Assembly: GCF_018614575.1 (NCBI RefSeq)
Contig: NZ_JAGGOJ010000008.1
Coordinates: 282,494 to 346,493, forward strand
DNA: 64,000 nt
Reading direction: 5' to 3'
From: Streptomyces sp. ISL-10
GTDB taxonomy: Bacteria; Actinomycetota; Actinomycetes; Streptomycetales; Streptomycetaceae
How positions within the stretch are numbered: position 1 is the first letter of the stretch; each line of letters begins with the position of its first letter. A program made the translations under genes and the position numbers. The notes under the pieces are model-generated. The model saw only the letters and a program-made list of their open reading frames with translations. It was not told the DNA's origin and did not search any database. Positions 9,330 to 18,167 of this stretch are shown here, in pieces.

Positions 9330-10310
9330 ATGAACGTGTCCGGCCCGGTGGTACTCGACCTGCGGCAACGTCTCGCAGCCGGGATCTTCCGCCGCGTCGC
9401 CGGCCCGGCGGGTCCTCGGAACAGGGACCGGATCCACAACACGCCGGGGCCACGGTGGTTCGGACCTGAGCGGCCTGTGCGCAGAGTGCACAGCGATGCC
9501 TCCATGTTCGTCGGCGGTCTGCGCGCCCTCCTCATGCAGTCGCTGCATCCCCTGGCGATGGCCGCCGTGGCCGCGCACTCCGGTTACCGCGGCGATCCAT
9601 GGGGGCGCCTGCAGCGGACAAGCACCTTTCTCGCCGTGACGACGTTCGGCACCGCGGACGACGCGCAGGAGGCCGTGGACCGCGTCCGGGCAGTGCACGG
9701 GCGCACGCACGGCACGGCGCCCGACGGACGGCGGTACCACGCGGCTGATCCCCATCTGCTGGGCTGGGTCCATGTGGCCGAGGTCGACAGCTTCCTCCGC
9801 GCCCATCAGCGCTTCGGCGCCCATCCCCTGGACGGGGCCGGCTGCGATGCGTACATCGCCGACATGGCACAGGTGGCGGCGGCACTCGGCGTCGTGGATC
9901 CACCTCGCGACCGGCGTGAACTCGCGGACCGGCTGAGGGCCTACCGCCCCGAGCTGCGCGGCACGGCGGAGGCTCGGGATGCGGCACGATTCATCCTGCT
10001 CCACCCACCGCTGCCGCTGATCGCGCGGGGACCGTACGCCCTCCTGGCCGCGAACGCGGTCGCCGCGCTGCCCCCGTGGGCCCGTGCGGAACTCGGTCTG
10101 CCGAGGCTGCCGACCGCAGCGGAGGCCGTCGTACACATCACGGGGCACGCGCTGACGCGGGCCATCAGATGGGCCTTGGGCCCTGCCGGTGCCGGTGCCG
10201 CTCACCGCACGCCGCATGCCGTCGGCGTCGGCCGGGAGTGCCCACCGCGCGGTCGGCGACCGGCCGTGCCGCTGCGACGCCGTACGTCCCCTCGCCCGCG
10301 GCTGCCGTGA
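9330..10310 (+). CDS. MpaB-type (DUF2236) haem-dependent oxygenase family protein
   Basis: From ATG 9330 the protein has 326 residues. The family core is clear: VRRVHSDASMFVGGLRALLM, QSLHPLAMAAVAAHSGYR, DPWGRLQRTSTFLAVTTFG, LLGWVHVAEVDSFLRAHQRF, RDAARFILLHPPLPL. The group is related to the rubber oxygenase Lcp and to MpaB, uses b-type haem, and is named for oxidative cleavage in mycophenolic acid synthesis; the substrates of most bacterial members are unknown. The last 40 residues are Arg/Pro-rich and atypical. A GATACT box (9318-9323) six bases before the ATG suggests a leaderless transcript. Confidence 0.85.
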   Translation: MNVSGPVVLDLRQRLAAGIFRRVAGPAGPRNRDRIHNTPGPRWFGPERPVRRVHSDASMFVGGLRALLMQSLHPLAMAAVAAHSGYRGDPWGRLQRTSTFLAVTTFGTADDAQEAVDRVRAVHGRTHGTAPDGRRYHAADPHLLGWVHVAEVDSFLRAHQRFGAHPLDGAGCDAYIADMAQVAAALGVVDPPRDRRELADRLRAYRPELRGTAEARDAARFILLHPPLPLIARGPYALLAANAVAALPPWARAELGLPRLPTAAEAVVHITGHALTRAIRWALGPAGAGAAHRTPHAVGVGRECPPRGRRPAVPLRRRTSPRPRLP

Positions 10311-10386
10311 CCGAGGGGGCGGAGTCGGTCGGGCGTGCGTCCCCTGCCCAAGGGGGGAAGATGGAGAGGAAGGGGAGGAACACCTG

Positions 10387-11274
10387 GTGGGCCCCAGGAA
10401 AGGGACGGCGGCCGTGGACCTCGTACTGCGCCAGGGCACTGCGGAAGACGCCGCGGAGTGCGGCAGGATCTGCTTCGACGCCTTTGCCGAGATCGCTCGT
10501 GAGCACGCGTTTCCGCCCGAGGTACCCAGTCCCCAGGTGAGTGTCGCGCTGATCGAAGGGGCCCTGACCCACCCGGGGTTCTACGGTGTGGTCGCCGAGC
10601 TCGACGGGCGGATCGTGGGGAGCAACTTTCTCGACGAGCGCTCGTCCGTCGTCGGGGTCGGGCCCGTCACCATCGATCCGGCCGTGCAGAACCGGGGTGT
10701 GGGCCGCCGGCTGATGCGGGACGTGATGGACCGGGCCGTCGAGCGCAGGGTCCCGGGGATCCGGCTGCTGCAAAGCGCCTATCACAACAGATCGTTCTCG
10801 CTGTACGCGAGCCTGGGGTTCGCGTTCAGGGACACGATGGCATGCATGCAAGGGCCGGCAATTCTGCGTGTGGTGCCCGGGCACGCCGTCCGGGAGGCGA
10901 CGGACGCGGACCTCGCCGCCTGCAACGATCTGTGCCGACGCGTCCACGGCGTCGACCGCGGCGGCGAGGTCGCCGACGCGGTCGACAAACAAGGCACCGC
11001 CCGTGTCGTCGAGCACGAGGGGCGCGTCACCGGTTACGCCACGGACCTGGCGTACTTCGCGCACGCGGTCGCCGAGACCACCACCGATCTCCAGGCGCTG
11101 ATCGCCTCCGCTCCCGCCTTCGGCGGGCCCGGCATCCTCGTGCCCGCGAGCAACAGTCTTCTGCTGCAATGGGGCCTCGCGAACGGCCTCAAGGTGGTCC
11201 AGCTCATGAGCCTGATGACCATCGGGCTCTACAACGAGCCTGCTGGGGCGTACCTGCCTTCGATCCTCTACTGA
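10387..11274 (+). CDS. GNAT N-acetyltransferase, two GNAT halves
   Basis: A 295-residue protein from GTG 10387, eight bases after a ggggagga site. The N-terminal half is a standard GNAT domain: VLRQGTAEDAAECGRICFDA, ELDGRIVGSNFL, VGPVTIDPAVQNRGVGRRLM (acetyl-CoA loop V-x-x-x-x-R-x-x-G-x-G-R/A) and LLQSAYHNRSFSLYASLGFAF. The second half (VREATDADLAACNDLC onward, LVPASNSLLLQWGLANGLKV) repeats the fold in degenerate form. Substrate unknown. It is followed by a convergent gene. Confidence 0.85.
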   Translation: MGPRKGTAAVDLVLRQGTAEDAAECGRICFDAFAEIAREHAFPPEVPSPQVSVALIEGALTHPGFYGVVAELDGRIVGSNFLDERSSVVGVGPVTIDPAVQNRGVGRRLMRDVMDRAVERRVPGIRLLQSAYHNRSFSLYASLGFAFRDTMACMQGPAILRVVPGHAVREATDADLAACNDLCRRVHGVDRGGEVADAVDKQGTARVVEHEGRVTGYATDLAYFAHAVAETTTDLQALIASAPAFGGPGILVPASNSLLLQWGLANGLKVVQLMSLMTIGLYNEPAGAYLPSILY

Positions 11275-11285
11275 ACGAGCAGTGC

Positions 11286-12311
11286 TCAGCCGTAGTGGTT
11301 GAAGATCGCCTGGAGATACTCCTCCAAGCGCCGGGCGAGAACGGTCGGCGTCGGATCAACTCGTCCGAGTTCCCGCCAGGGCCCGGCGACCTTCTCCGCG
11401 TCCGGCGCGAAAGCAAGTGCATCCAGGAGACGCCGGTACAAGTGATCGGCGGGATCGTCGCTCAGCCTGCCGCCTGCCGCCTGCCGCCTGCCGCCTGCCG
11501 CCTGCCGCCTGCCGCCTGCCGCCTGCCGCCTGCGGCCTGCCGCCTGCCGCCAGGTAGTGGTCCGCCAACCGCATCCCGGCGTGCACACCGTGCAGCAGAG
11601 CAACGGCGCTGGAGCAGTGAGCCACGTCCAGGTCGGCGGGCCCCCAGGAGGTTTCCACCCAGTCCACAACCTCGGTGATCACCAGCTCAGCGCCATGTCC
11701 GGTGAAGGGGACGTTGCCGGGATGGAAGTCACGGTGCAGGAAACAGGGCCGTGGGCCGGAGGCTCACGACGGATGACATCCACGGCGCGCTGCCGCAACT
11801 CCGGTCGCTCCGTGCCCTCGGGAATCCGCAGCCGCTCGGGACTTGTCCACGCCTCGTACCGACGTGGTCGGTCCCGTTCCGGCACGATCAGCCGGTGAAT
11901 GGCAACCAACTGGCGGGTGAGGAGCTGGGTCCTTCGCTCGACGTCGTCCTCGTCCAGCCGCACGCTTCCCGGCAGCAGCGACATCAACAGTGAAGGATGG
12001 TCGCAGTGCTCCGCCGCAGCATGGACCCCGTGAAGGCGTGCCGCCGGAACACCTGTGTCCCTGAGCAGATGAAGAATGCCGGCTTCGCGCCTGAGCAGCC
12101 CGAGCGCATGCTTCACATGGAACGGTTTGACGAAGGACCGCAGCACGAGTGCATACGGCTCCTCCTGACCCTCGATGTCGAGGCAGCGCATGTGCGAGGT
12201 CCACCCGCCCCGCAACGCCGTAACAGCGTGAATGCGGTCCCCGGGGTGCAGACTCCGCTCCACCCACGCACGGGTGTTGACCCAGCCTTGGTCCTCGATG
12301 CAGCTGTTCAT
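11286..12311 (-). pseudogene. Aminoglycoside-phosphotransferase-like gene, frame broken, with 7-bp repeat
   Basis: The N-terminal 190 residues start at ATG 12311 (MNSCIEDQGWVNTRAWVERS, TALRGGWTSHMRCLDI, YALVLRSFVKP). Near 11738 one base is missing, and the catalytic segment CFLHRDFHPGNVPFTGHG, then VVDWVETSWGPADLDVAHCS, continues in another frame. This holds the Brenner HxDxxxxN loop and the DW-metal loop of antibiotic and choline kinases. Inside the later helix (HYLAAGG) lie 12 copies of a 7-base repeat, after which the C-terminus (SDDPADHLYRRLLDALAFAP, ending LEEYLQAIFNHYG) is again in the first frame. As written, no full-length kinase can be made. The relatives phosphorylate small hydroxyl compounds. 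Confidence 0.8.
11465..11548. repeat. Twelve tandem copies of the heptamer gcctgcc
   Basis: Exactly 84 bases make up twelve adjacent 7-base units; the tenth unit ends in g instead of c, the others are identical. Because 7 is not a multiple of 3, each gain or loss of a unit shifts the kinase-like reading frame on the minus strand. On that strand the three frames read as mixtures of AAGGRRQ repeats. Confidence 0.97.
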
Positions 12312-12440
12312 CAACCGCCGCGCCCCCTCGCCCTCAGCCCAGGGAACACTTTATTGATCGCACGGGTCTGGGGAGGAACCTCGAAGAACCAGCCACCGAG
12401 ACGCCAGTGGTGCGGCGCTTCCGGGTGGAGCCATGTTCGT
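12311..12440 (-). pseudogene. Coupled upstream fragment of unknown protein
   Basis: A minus-strand frame reads TWLHPEAPHHWRLGGWFFEV, then PPQTRAINKVFPGLRARG, and stops in TGATG overlap with the kinase-like start. Aromatic residues and the exact start-stop coupling argue that it was the end of a real gene. No start codon is in frame near by, and the sequence further upstream is low complexity. I cannot name the family. Confidence 0.35.
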
Positions 12441-12616
12441 GGTTCCCCTGGCGGAGGATCGGTTGATGCGGCAGACAGCGCCGACCCGCGCCCGCCAGGG
12501 CGCGGCCACTTGGCGCATTTTCGGCCTCGCCGACTCCGATTCCCGGCGCTACCCGTCTGGCTGGTCATACCCTCGCCCGTCTCGGGTACCCCTTCGAAGG
12601 AGATGAGGAGGCGATC

Positions 12617-13051
12617 GTGCCCGGGAATCTGCTCGAACGACGCGTCAGTCTGGACACCACCGCTCATCCGCACGATACGGACGGCGGTGCGCCGGCACAC
12701 GCCCGCCGTATGACGCTGGACTTCCTGGCAGACGCTGCGCCCGCCACGGTGTGGCCGAGGCAGTACGCCGTCATGGCCGACGCGGCGCTGCTCGTGGTCA
12801 GCGAGCTGGTCACGAACGCGGTCCGGCACGCCCCGGGGCCGTGCGTACTGTCCCTGGCTGTGCGGGAGGGTTGTATCGACATCGAGGTGAGCGACTCCAG
12901 CTCCCTCGCCCCTCGGTTTCGCGAGCCCGACCTCACCGCGGGCAGCGGCGGCTGGGGGTGGAGACTGGTGCACATGCTGTGCAGCGAGGTACATGTGATG
13001 CCAGAAGGTCCATGCGGCGGAAAGACCGTCCATGCCCGCGTGAGGCGCTGA
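12617..13051 (+). CDS. RsbW-type anti-sigma / serine kinase ATPase
   Basis: A 144-residue protein from GTG 12617 with gaggag upstream. It has a GHKL ATPase fold: LLVVSELVTNAVRHAPG is the N-box with its Mg-binding Asn, IDIEVSDSSSLAPRF is the G1 region, and GSGGWGWRLVHMLCSEV is the G2-like loop, followed by GGKTVHARVRR. Such stand-alone HATPase_c_2 proteins are very numerous in Streptomyces and usually bind or phosphorylate anti-sigma-factor antagonists. No antagonist or sigma gene is adjacent, so the partner is unknown. Confidence 0.85.
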   Translation: MPGNLLERRVSLDTTAHPHDTDGGAPAHARRMTLDFLADAAPATVWPRQYAVMADAALLVVSELVTNAVRHAPGPCVLSLAVREGCIDIEVSDSSSLAPRFREPDLTAGSGGWGWRLVHMLCSEVHVMPEGPCGGKTVHARVRR

Positions 13052-13599
13052 CGAGCTCTCAGAGACACAATGCCTTGGTCGACAGTGTGCTGTGGACCGC
13101 GATGGACCATCCCGTTGAGTCGCGCCCGAGCAGCCAGGGGCCTGCCCTGGAAGCGCTCGTCGTCACCACGCTGCTGCCCATCGGCGCCCACCGCCGGTGC
13201 CGGGATGGCGGGGACGGCGCCGGGCGGGGGAGTTCGGCAGGGACGGCGCCACCTGGGCGCCCTCATGCCGAACCCTGTGACACCGGCGCCGATCGCCGCG
13301 GTACCTGTCAGGAGACAACGGTCGTCGCCCACCGGCCGATCGGGTGGGCGAGCGGCCGTACGAGACGGAGCTCGGCCACGGACGTGATCAGGCCGAGCCC
13401 GGCGTTGCTCAGCTGCGCCACCTGACATCCCCGACTCCGGGCGCTGTGACATCGCCGAACCGGCGTAGGACTCCGGCGGTGCGGGGAAGCCCGGCATGCC
13501 CAGTTGTTCCTTCAGCGCCAGGTCCGCCTTGCTCGATCCAGGCGAGCGCGCCGGCCCATGCGGTGATCGCGGCGACCCGCCGCCTCTTCGGCGGGAGGT
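13052..13599. other. Intergenic region with possible decayed gene on the minus strand
   Basis: About 550 bases. On the minus strand two frames each give protein-like pieces: VAAITAWAGALAWI, then (after a one-base shift) KADLALKEQLGMPGFPAPPE, and further on GLGLITSVAELRLVRPLAHP ending in a stop near 13320. They could be the remains of a small membrane protein. I see no family and no start with a ribosome site. Confidence 0.3.
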
Positions 13600-14199
13600 T
13601 TACGGCGTCGGCCTTCCGGCAGACGCAGTGCGGGGCGGCATCCAGTGCTGAACGGTGAAGTCACCTGTCTCCAGGGTCTCGAAGGGGGCGGATCCGAGGC
13701 ACTTGGGCACGCTGTTCTTCGGCAGGCCGTCCATGGCCCAGCTGTAGCCCAGCCGGTCCTTCTTGCCCTTGTCCAGCACGGTGAAGCCGAACCGCTTGCC
13801 CTTCAGATCCCCGATCTGCGGCAGACCCGGTGCGTCCTTGAAGTGCGATTCGGTCACGATGCCGGTGGCCACGGCGACCGGGCCACCCGTCAACAGGCAG
13901 TCGATACGGCCCTTGAAGTAGCCACCCCAGGTGTCACCGAAGTGATGGCTCACGTAGAACGTGCCATGTGCAGCGTCGGCGAATCCACGCGCGTCGAAGG
14001 CGAAGTGGACGTTGTCACCGGGAAGGCGTTCGAGCTTGGCGGAACCCTTGAGAGAGGGCGCGTGCACTGCCTGCGCGGCGGCCGGACGCGCACCTTCCGT
14101 GGCCGTGGCCGACCCCGTCGAGCCCAGGGTCAGGGCGGCGGCCGTACAAGCGGTGAGGGCCGCGGCAGCCACGACGAAGGGACGGCGTATCCGGGACAT
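13600..14199 (-). CDS. Secreted protein of unknown function
   Basis: A 199-residue protein whose ATG 14199 follows ggaggaaga. The N-terminus is a Sec signal peptide (RRPFVVAAAALTACTAAALT, cleavage likely after SATA or a few residues later). The mature part has a folded look: LERLPGDNVHFAFDARGFAD, GTFYVSHHFGDTWGGYFKGR, IDCLLTGGPVAVATGIV, FGFTVLDKGKKDRLGYSWAM. It has two cysteines that could pair. It resembles a group of exported actinobacterial proteins with no assigned function. It stands alone. Confidence 0.75.
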   Translation of the reverse strand: MSRIRRPFVVAAAALTACTAAALTLGSTGSATATEGARPAAAQAVHAPSLKGSAKLERLPGDNVHFAFDARGFADAAHGTFYVSHHFGDTWGGYFKGRIDCLLTGGPVAVATGIVTESHFKDAPGLPQIGDLKGKRFGFTVLDKGKKDRLGYSWAMDGLPKNSVPKCLGSAPFETLETGDFTVQHWMPPRTASAGRPTP

Positions 14200-14642
14200 T
14201 CTTCCTCCAGCGAACGACGTGAGAGTTGGGACAGTGCGACAGGAGGGCGATTCCCTCCGATCTCCACGGTCTCCTGCACCGCCACGCCGTTCATCGCCCC
14301 ACAGGCGGACGGCCCTCCGCCGAGCGGCGGAACATCCCTCCATCTGAGGTGAGTACGACCCCTGGGCATGCGAAGCGCTGATCCCGCAGCGGGCGCGAAG
14401 AGTTGCCGATGTGATGGGGGAGCGGATTCCACCGCCGGACCCTGTGCTGGTGCGAACCTGGCCCAAGACGGCCCGGCGACCGGTCAGGAGGCGCGCCACC
14501 ATCGAACCGATCGGAGCCGTGACACGCACGGCGCGGCCCGAAGTCCCCGTGCCCGGGGACTCCACTGCCCATAATCGCCCTGTTGAGACCGATTTCCCTG
14601 TACGAGGCAGCGCCCGGACACGATCAAAGGTGAAGGACAGCG
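14200..14642. other. Divergent intergenic region, no gene seen
   Basis: About 440 bases between two divergently read genes (secreted protein on minus, DUF2267 on plus), so it must hold both promoters. I see no coding sequence, strong repeat or stem. Confidence 0.4.
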
Positions 14643-15035
14643 ATGAGGTACGACGAGTTCCTGGCCCAGGTGCGCGAGCGCGGCGAGTACACCAACCAGG
14701 AGGAGGCCGCCACGGTCGCGGCAGCGGTGCTGAACGTCCTCGCTGCCCGGATCACCCCTGGGGAGGCGGCGGACCTGGCCGCACAACTGCCCGAACCTCT
14801 GCGGGAACCGCTGCTCGCTGACAAGGAGCAGCCGACCGAGCGCTTCGGCATCGAGGAGTTCTACCGCCGCGTCGCCGCGCGCACCGGCGCCCGCCCCCGC
14901 ACCGCCCAGTGGGACGCCGGCGCGGTACTGACCACCCTTGACGACTCCATCTCCGGCGGAGAGCTCAACCAGATCATCAGCCAACTGCCTTCCGGTTACG
15001 CCGTCCTGTTCGGCAAGGCCGACCTGGCCGACTGA
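14643..15035 (+). CDS. DUF2267 protein
   Basis: An intact 130-residue helical protein (MRYDEFLAQVRERGEYTNQE, AAVLNVLAARITPGEAADLA, QLPEPLREPLLADKE, FGIEEFYRRVAARTGA, SQLPSGYAVLFGKADLAD). The two-fold repeat of an E-A-L-P-x-x-L pattern is typical of DUF2267. Relatives occur in stress and dormancy-type gene sets, but no molecular role is known. A ggtgaaggaca site lies before ATG 14643. A frameshifted cousin is at 1474-1940. Confidence 0.85.
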   Translation: MRYDEFLAQVRERGEYTNQEEAATVAAAVLNVLAARITPGEAADLAAQLPEPLREPLLADKEQPTERFGIEEFYRRVAARTGARPRTAQWDAGAVLTTLDDSISGGELNQIISQLPSGYAVLFGKADLAD

Positions 15036-15196
15036 GCCGCGAGCAGCCGTCCGGTACGCCCGGCGAGTCAATCGCCACGCCGGCCCGCTCGTCGGCCCGC
15101 CGGTCCCCTCTCATCCGTTCGGGTGGCCGGCGGGCCCGGTCGCAGGCCGGGCCCACCGCAAGTCTCCCGGCTTGGTCCGCGCCGTCCCCGAACGGC

Positions 15197-15810
15197 TCAC
15201 GGAGCGGCAGGAGAGGACCCGATGTCGACCACCCGTGCCCACGCGGGCGGCGAGTCCGCAACGTAATAGGGATTGTCCTCGTCCCACGACCGGGACGCAT
15301 GCTGCCGAGGGAACAGACCCACCACCGTCCGGCACGGTGGTCGCGTGTCCGGCCAGGGCGTCTGGCCGTCGGTCAGGACCACGATGACATCGGGGCGCGG
15401 CTGCGCTCGGAGCGCCTTGGCGAAGCCCGTGCGCAGATCCGTACCCCCTCCGCCCACCAGCGGTATTCCCTCGGCCCGGCACAGCGGGTGCACGGCCCGG
15501 GCCGCTGCGTCGCACGGCACTACCGTGATCAGGTCCCGACGGCCGCCCACGGCACGCGAGATCGCGGCAACCTCGAGGAGCGCGCTGCCCAGTTCGGTGT
15601 CACTGACCGAGCCGGATGTGTCGATGACCACGCAGACCCGAGGCGGCCTGCGCCGCAGGCTCGGCAGAACAGCGCCGGGCACCCCGGCCGAGCGGCGCAC
15701 TCGCCACGGTCGGCCGCAGTTCCCGCGCACATGGGCGAGGCAAGGGCGCGACCGGGCAAGGGCGTTGGTCTCCGGCAACAGCAGTTCGGCAGACTCACCG
15801 ACCGCAAGGA
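15197..15810 (-). pseudogene. VWA-like (DUF2201-type) protein, 5' truncated
   Basis: The C-terminal half of a von Willebrand A-type protein of the DUF2201 metallopeptidase-like family: VCVVIDTSGSVSDTELGSAL carries the MIDAS D-x-S-G-S motif, followed by VGGGGTDLRTGFAKALRAQP and VIVVLTDGQTPWPDTRPP. The preceding CLAHVRGNCGRPWRVRRSAG and VPGAVLPSLRRRPP match the segment just before the VWA domain. The roughly 200-residue N-terminal domain is gone, cut within 60 bases of the multicopper oxidase stop. Relatives work with a MoxR-type ATPase, absent here. Confidence 0.7.
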
Positions 15811-15871
15811 TCCCCGTTGTTCTCGGTCCGTCCTCGGCCCGCCGGCACTACCCGGCGCCGGTGGGCGGGGT

Positions 15872-17569
15872 TCATGAGTGGTAGGTCAAGGTGGTCATCA
15901 TGCCGGATTCCGAGTGGTAGATGTTGTGACAATGGAGCATCCACTGGCCGGGGTTGTCGGCGTCGAAGTCGGCGACGAGTTTGTTGTGGGGCAGGACGGT
16001 GGCGGTGTCCTTGCGGGCGCCGAGGGCGTCGATGCCGTTGAGGGCGTAGGTGTGGCCGTGGAGATGGACAGGGTGCCACATGTCGGTGGCGTTGATGACG
16101 ACGAGTCGTACGCGCTCGCCGTGTTCGATGCGCTGGACTCGGTCAGGTGCGTAGGGGGCGTGGTTCGTGCCCCAGTCGTAGTCCTGAATGCCGCCGGTCA
16201 AGGTGAGTTTGAGGATCCGGTCGGGTCGGCGCCGGTCGAGTTCGACGGATTCGTGGGGCCTGAGCCGGCGGGCTGAGGGAAGGACGTCCCGTCGCAGCTC
16301 GGCGGGACGGGCGGTGGGGGCGGGGAGCGCGCCGCTCGCTGTGCGCAGGACGGCCATGGCGGCGCCGTCCTTGCCTTCGGCGAGTGCGGTGAGCGGGAAG
16401 ACGCCGTCTTTCGCGGTGATCAGTGCGTCGTACCGTTCGCCCATGCCGAGGAGCAGGGAGTCGGTCCGGTGGTGGCGTACGGGGAAGCCGTCGCTGTGGG
16501 TGATCGTCATCCGGTGGCCGCCGAGTGCCACGCGGAACGGCGTCTCGGCGCCCGCGTTGATGATGCGCAGCCGGATCCGGTCGCCGGGTTTGGCTCTGAA
16601 CTGGGTCGGGTCGTCGGGCGTGCGTCCGTTGATGAGGTAGTGCGGGTAGGCGATGTCGCCCGCGTGGCCGCCGAGCAGGGGGCTCCTGGCGCCCGTCATC
16701 AGCCGGCGGGGTCCTCTCCCCTTCTGCGGTGAGGGCGACGCGTCGTCCCGCTCCGGGGCGCGGGCTCCCGGCGGCCCGTAGCCGGCGTCGATTCCGCCGG
16801 AAGGTCTGGACGGTACGGGCCGGGCGCCGCGGTCGTGCCCGCGCTTGTGCGCCGAGCCGTGACCCATGGCGGGCTTGCCCTTGCGGAGCTGGTCGAAGAC
16901 GTCTTCGGGACTGGAGCCGCCGATCCCGTCGATCCAGTCGTCCAGCAGGACGATCCATTCCGCGTCGTAGGCAAGAGGCTCGTTGGGGTCGTCCACGATC
17001 AGCGGTGCGTACATCCCGCGGTCGATCTGCAGGCCCAGGTGCGGGTGGAACCAGTACGTGCCGGGGTGCGGCGCCTGGAAACGGTAAGTGAACGATCGGC
17101 CCGGTTCGATGGGCGGCTGTGTCACCTCGGGCACGCCGTCCATGTCGTTGCGCAGGGCAATGCCGTGCCAATGCACCGTAGTGGGGTCGGGCAGATGGTT
17201 GGCGAGCGTCAGCTGCAGCGTGTCGCCGGCGGTGATCCGCACCGCTTCGCCGGGCAGGTCGCCGTTGTACGTCGCCGTCCTGACGGTGCGTCCGCCGCCG
17301 ATCTCGACCGTGGCCGGGGTGGCCGTGAAGGTGAGACCGCGGACCTTCCCCTCGGGGCTGGGCGTCCATGTGGGCCGGACCTTTTTGCCGTCCGCGGATA
17401 CGGAGCCGCCGGGGCGGGGGACCGCGGCCCCCTTTCCGGCGCCGCCTGCGTGGTCCGCACCGCTGCCCGAGCAGCCGGTGAACAGTGCGGATCCCGCCGC
17501 GGCGATCCCGGCGGCGAGTACCGCACGCCGGGTGGGAGAGGTGGGACGGGTGTGATCCTGCCTGTACAT
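15872..17569 (-). CDS. Tat-exported multicopper oxidase lipoprotein
   Basis: A 565-residue three-domain multicopper oxidase from ATG 17569 (ggaggacc upstream). The signal has twin arginines at 14-15 and a lipobox ending at Cys33. All copper ligand motifs are present: HWHG (133-136), HPH (175-177), HPVHLHGH (499-506) and HCHNIYHSESGM (546-557) with Cys547 and axial Met557. Such enzymes oxidise phenols, metals such as Cu(I), or other reductants with oxygen outside the membrane. Residues about 230-295 are a His/Arg/Gly/Pro-rich insertion in the second domain. No copper chaperone gene is adjacent. Confidence 0.9.
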   Translation of the reverse strand: MYRQDHTRPTSPTRRAVLAAGIAAAGSALFTGCSGSGADHAGGAGKGAAVPRPGGSVSADGKKVRPTWTPSPEGKVRGLTFTATPATVEIGGGRTVRTATYNGDLPGEAVRITAGDTLQLTLANHLPDPTTVHWHGIALRNDMDGVPEVTQPPIEPGRSFTYRFQAPHPGTYWFHPHLGLQIDRGMYAPLIVDDPNEPLAYDAEWIVLLDDWIDGIGGSSPEDVFDQLRKGKPAMGHGSAHKRGHDRGARPVPSRPSGGIDAGYGPPGARAPERDDASPSPQKGRGPRRLMTGARSPLLGGHAGDIAYPHYLINGRTPDDPTQFRAKPGDRIRLRIINAGAETPFRVALGGHRMTITHSDGFPVRHHRTDSLLLGMGERYDALITAKDGVFPLTALAEGKDGAAMAVLRTASGALPAPTARPAELRRDVLPSARRLRPHESVELDRRRPDRILKLTLTGGIQDYDWGTNHAPYAPDRVQRIEHGERVRLVVINATDMWHPVHLHGHTYALNGIDALGARKDTATVLPHNKLVADFDADNPGQWMLHCHNIYHSESGMMTTLTYHS

Positions 17570-18095
17570 GGTCCTCCGGTCGGGTCGCACCTGCGCGCAT
17601 CCCGCCCCGGGCGAGGGGACGACGCCCCGGGCGGGGCCTGACGCGGCACGATCCAGCATGGAGCACAATGCCGGAAAGATCCCGTAAGTCCATGGCTGTC
17701 TTGTCTGTCGTGCCGAGGGAACGTGGCCCGGTGCGGCGGGTGCGCACCACGGCGCAGGCCGCCGCCGGCGCGTAACGCGCCGATGCGGCCGTGGCGTGCG
17801 GCACGGGCGGGTCCGGCCGCAGCCACGGGCAACCGCCTCAAGACCACCGCAGCTTGAGCAGCGCGACCTTACCAGGAGACCTCCCGGTCCCGCCGAGCAT
17901 CATCGTGCGCGGGGGACCGGCGTGCGTGCGGTGCGGGTACCGGAAGGGAGTCGACGACCACGCGGGCGGGTGGCACGGCGGCCCTCTTCGAGCTGGACAG
18001 GGACGGCGGATCGTCCGGGACACCCGCTCCTACGCGAGTCCGTTCCCACCTGATCCGTCCCGCGCGGCGCCGGCCGAACCATGCGAATGACGGTC
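17570..18095. other. Intergenic stretch upstream of the multicopper oxidase gene
   Basis: About 525 bases containing the promoter side of the multicopper oxidase gene. Open frames on both strands are GC artefacts without ribosome sites or recognisable families. No copper operator palindrome was evident. Confidence 0.4.
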
Positions 18096-18149
18096 GGCCG
18101 TCCGCGGTGTGAGCCGGCCCGGGGGCACGGAGTCACACCGCGGACGGCC
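18096..18149 (-). terminator. Strong stem-loop after the P450 operon
   Basis: A perfect 17-bp inverted repeat (18096-18112 with 18133-18149) with a 20-base loop lies 18 bases past the P450 stop. There is no T-tract, as usual for high-GC actinobacteria. Confidence 0.85.
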
Positions 18150-18167
18150 CGCTGACACGGGCTGCCG

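Noticed and set aside
11465..11548. Repeat tract considered as a CRISPR array or origin iterons
   Set aside because: Units are 7 bp, directly adjacent without spacers, and lie within a coding region; no cas or replication genes are near.
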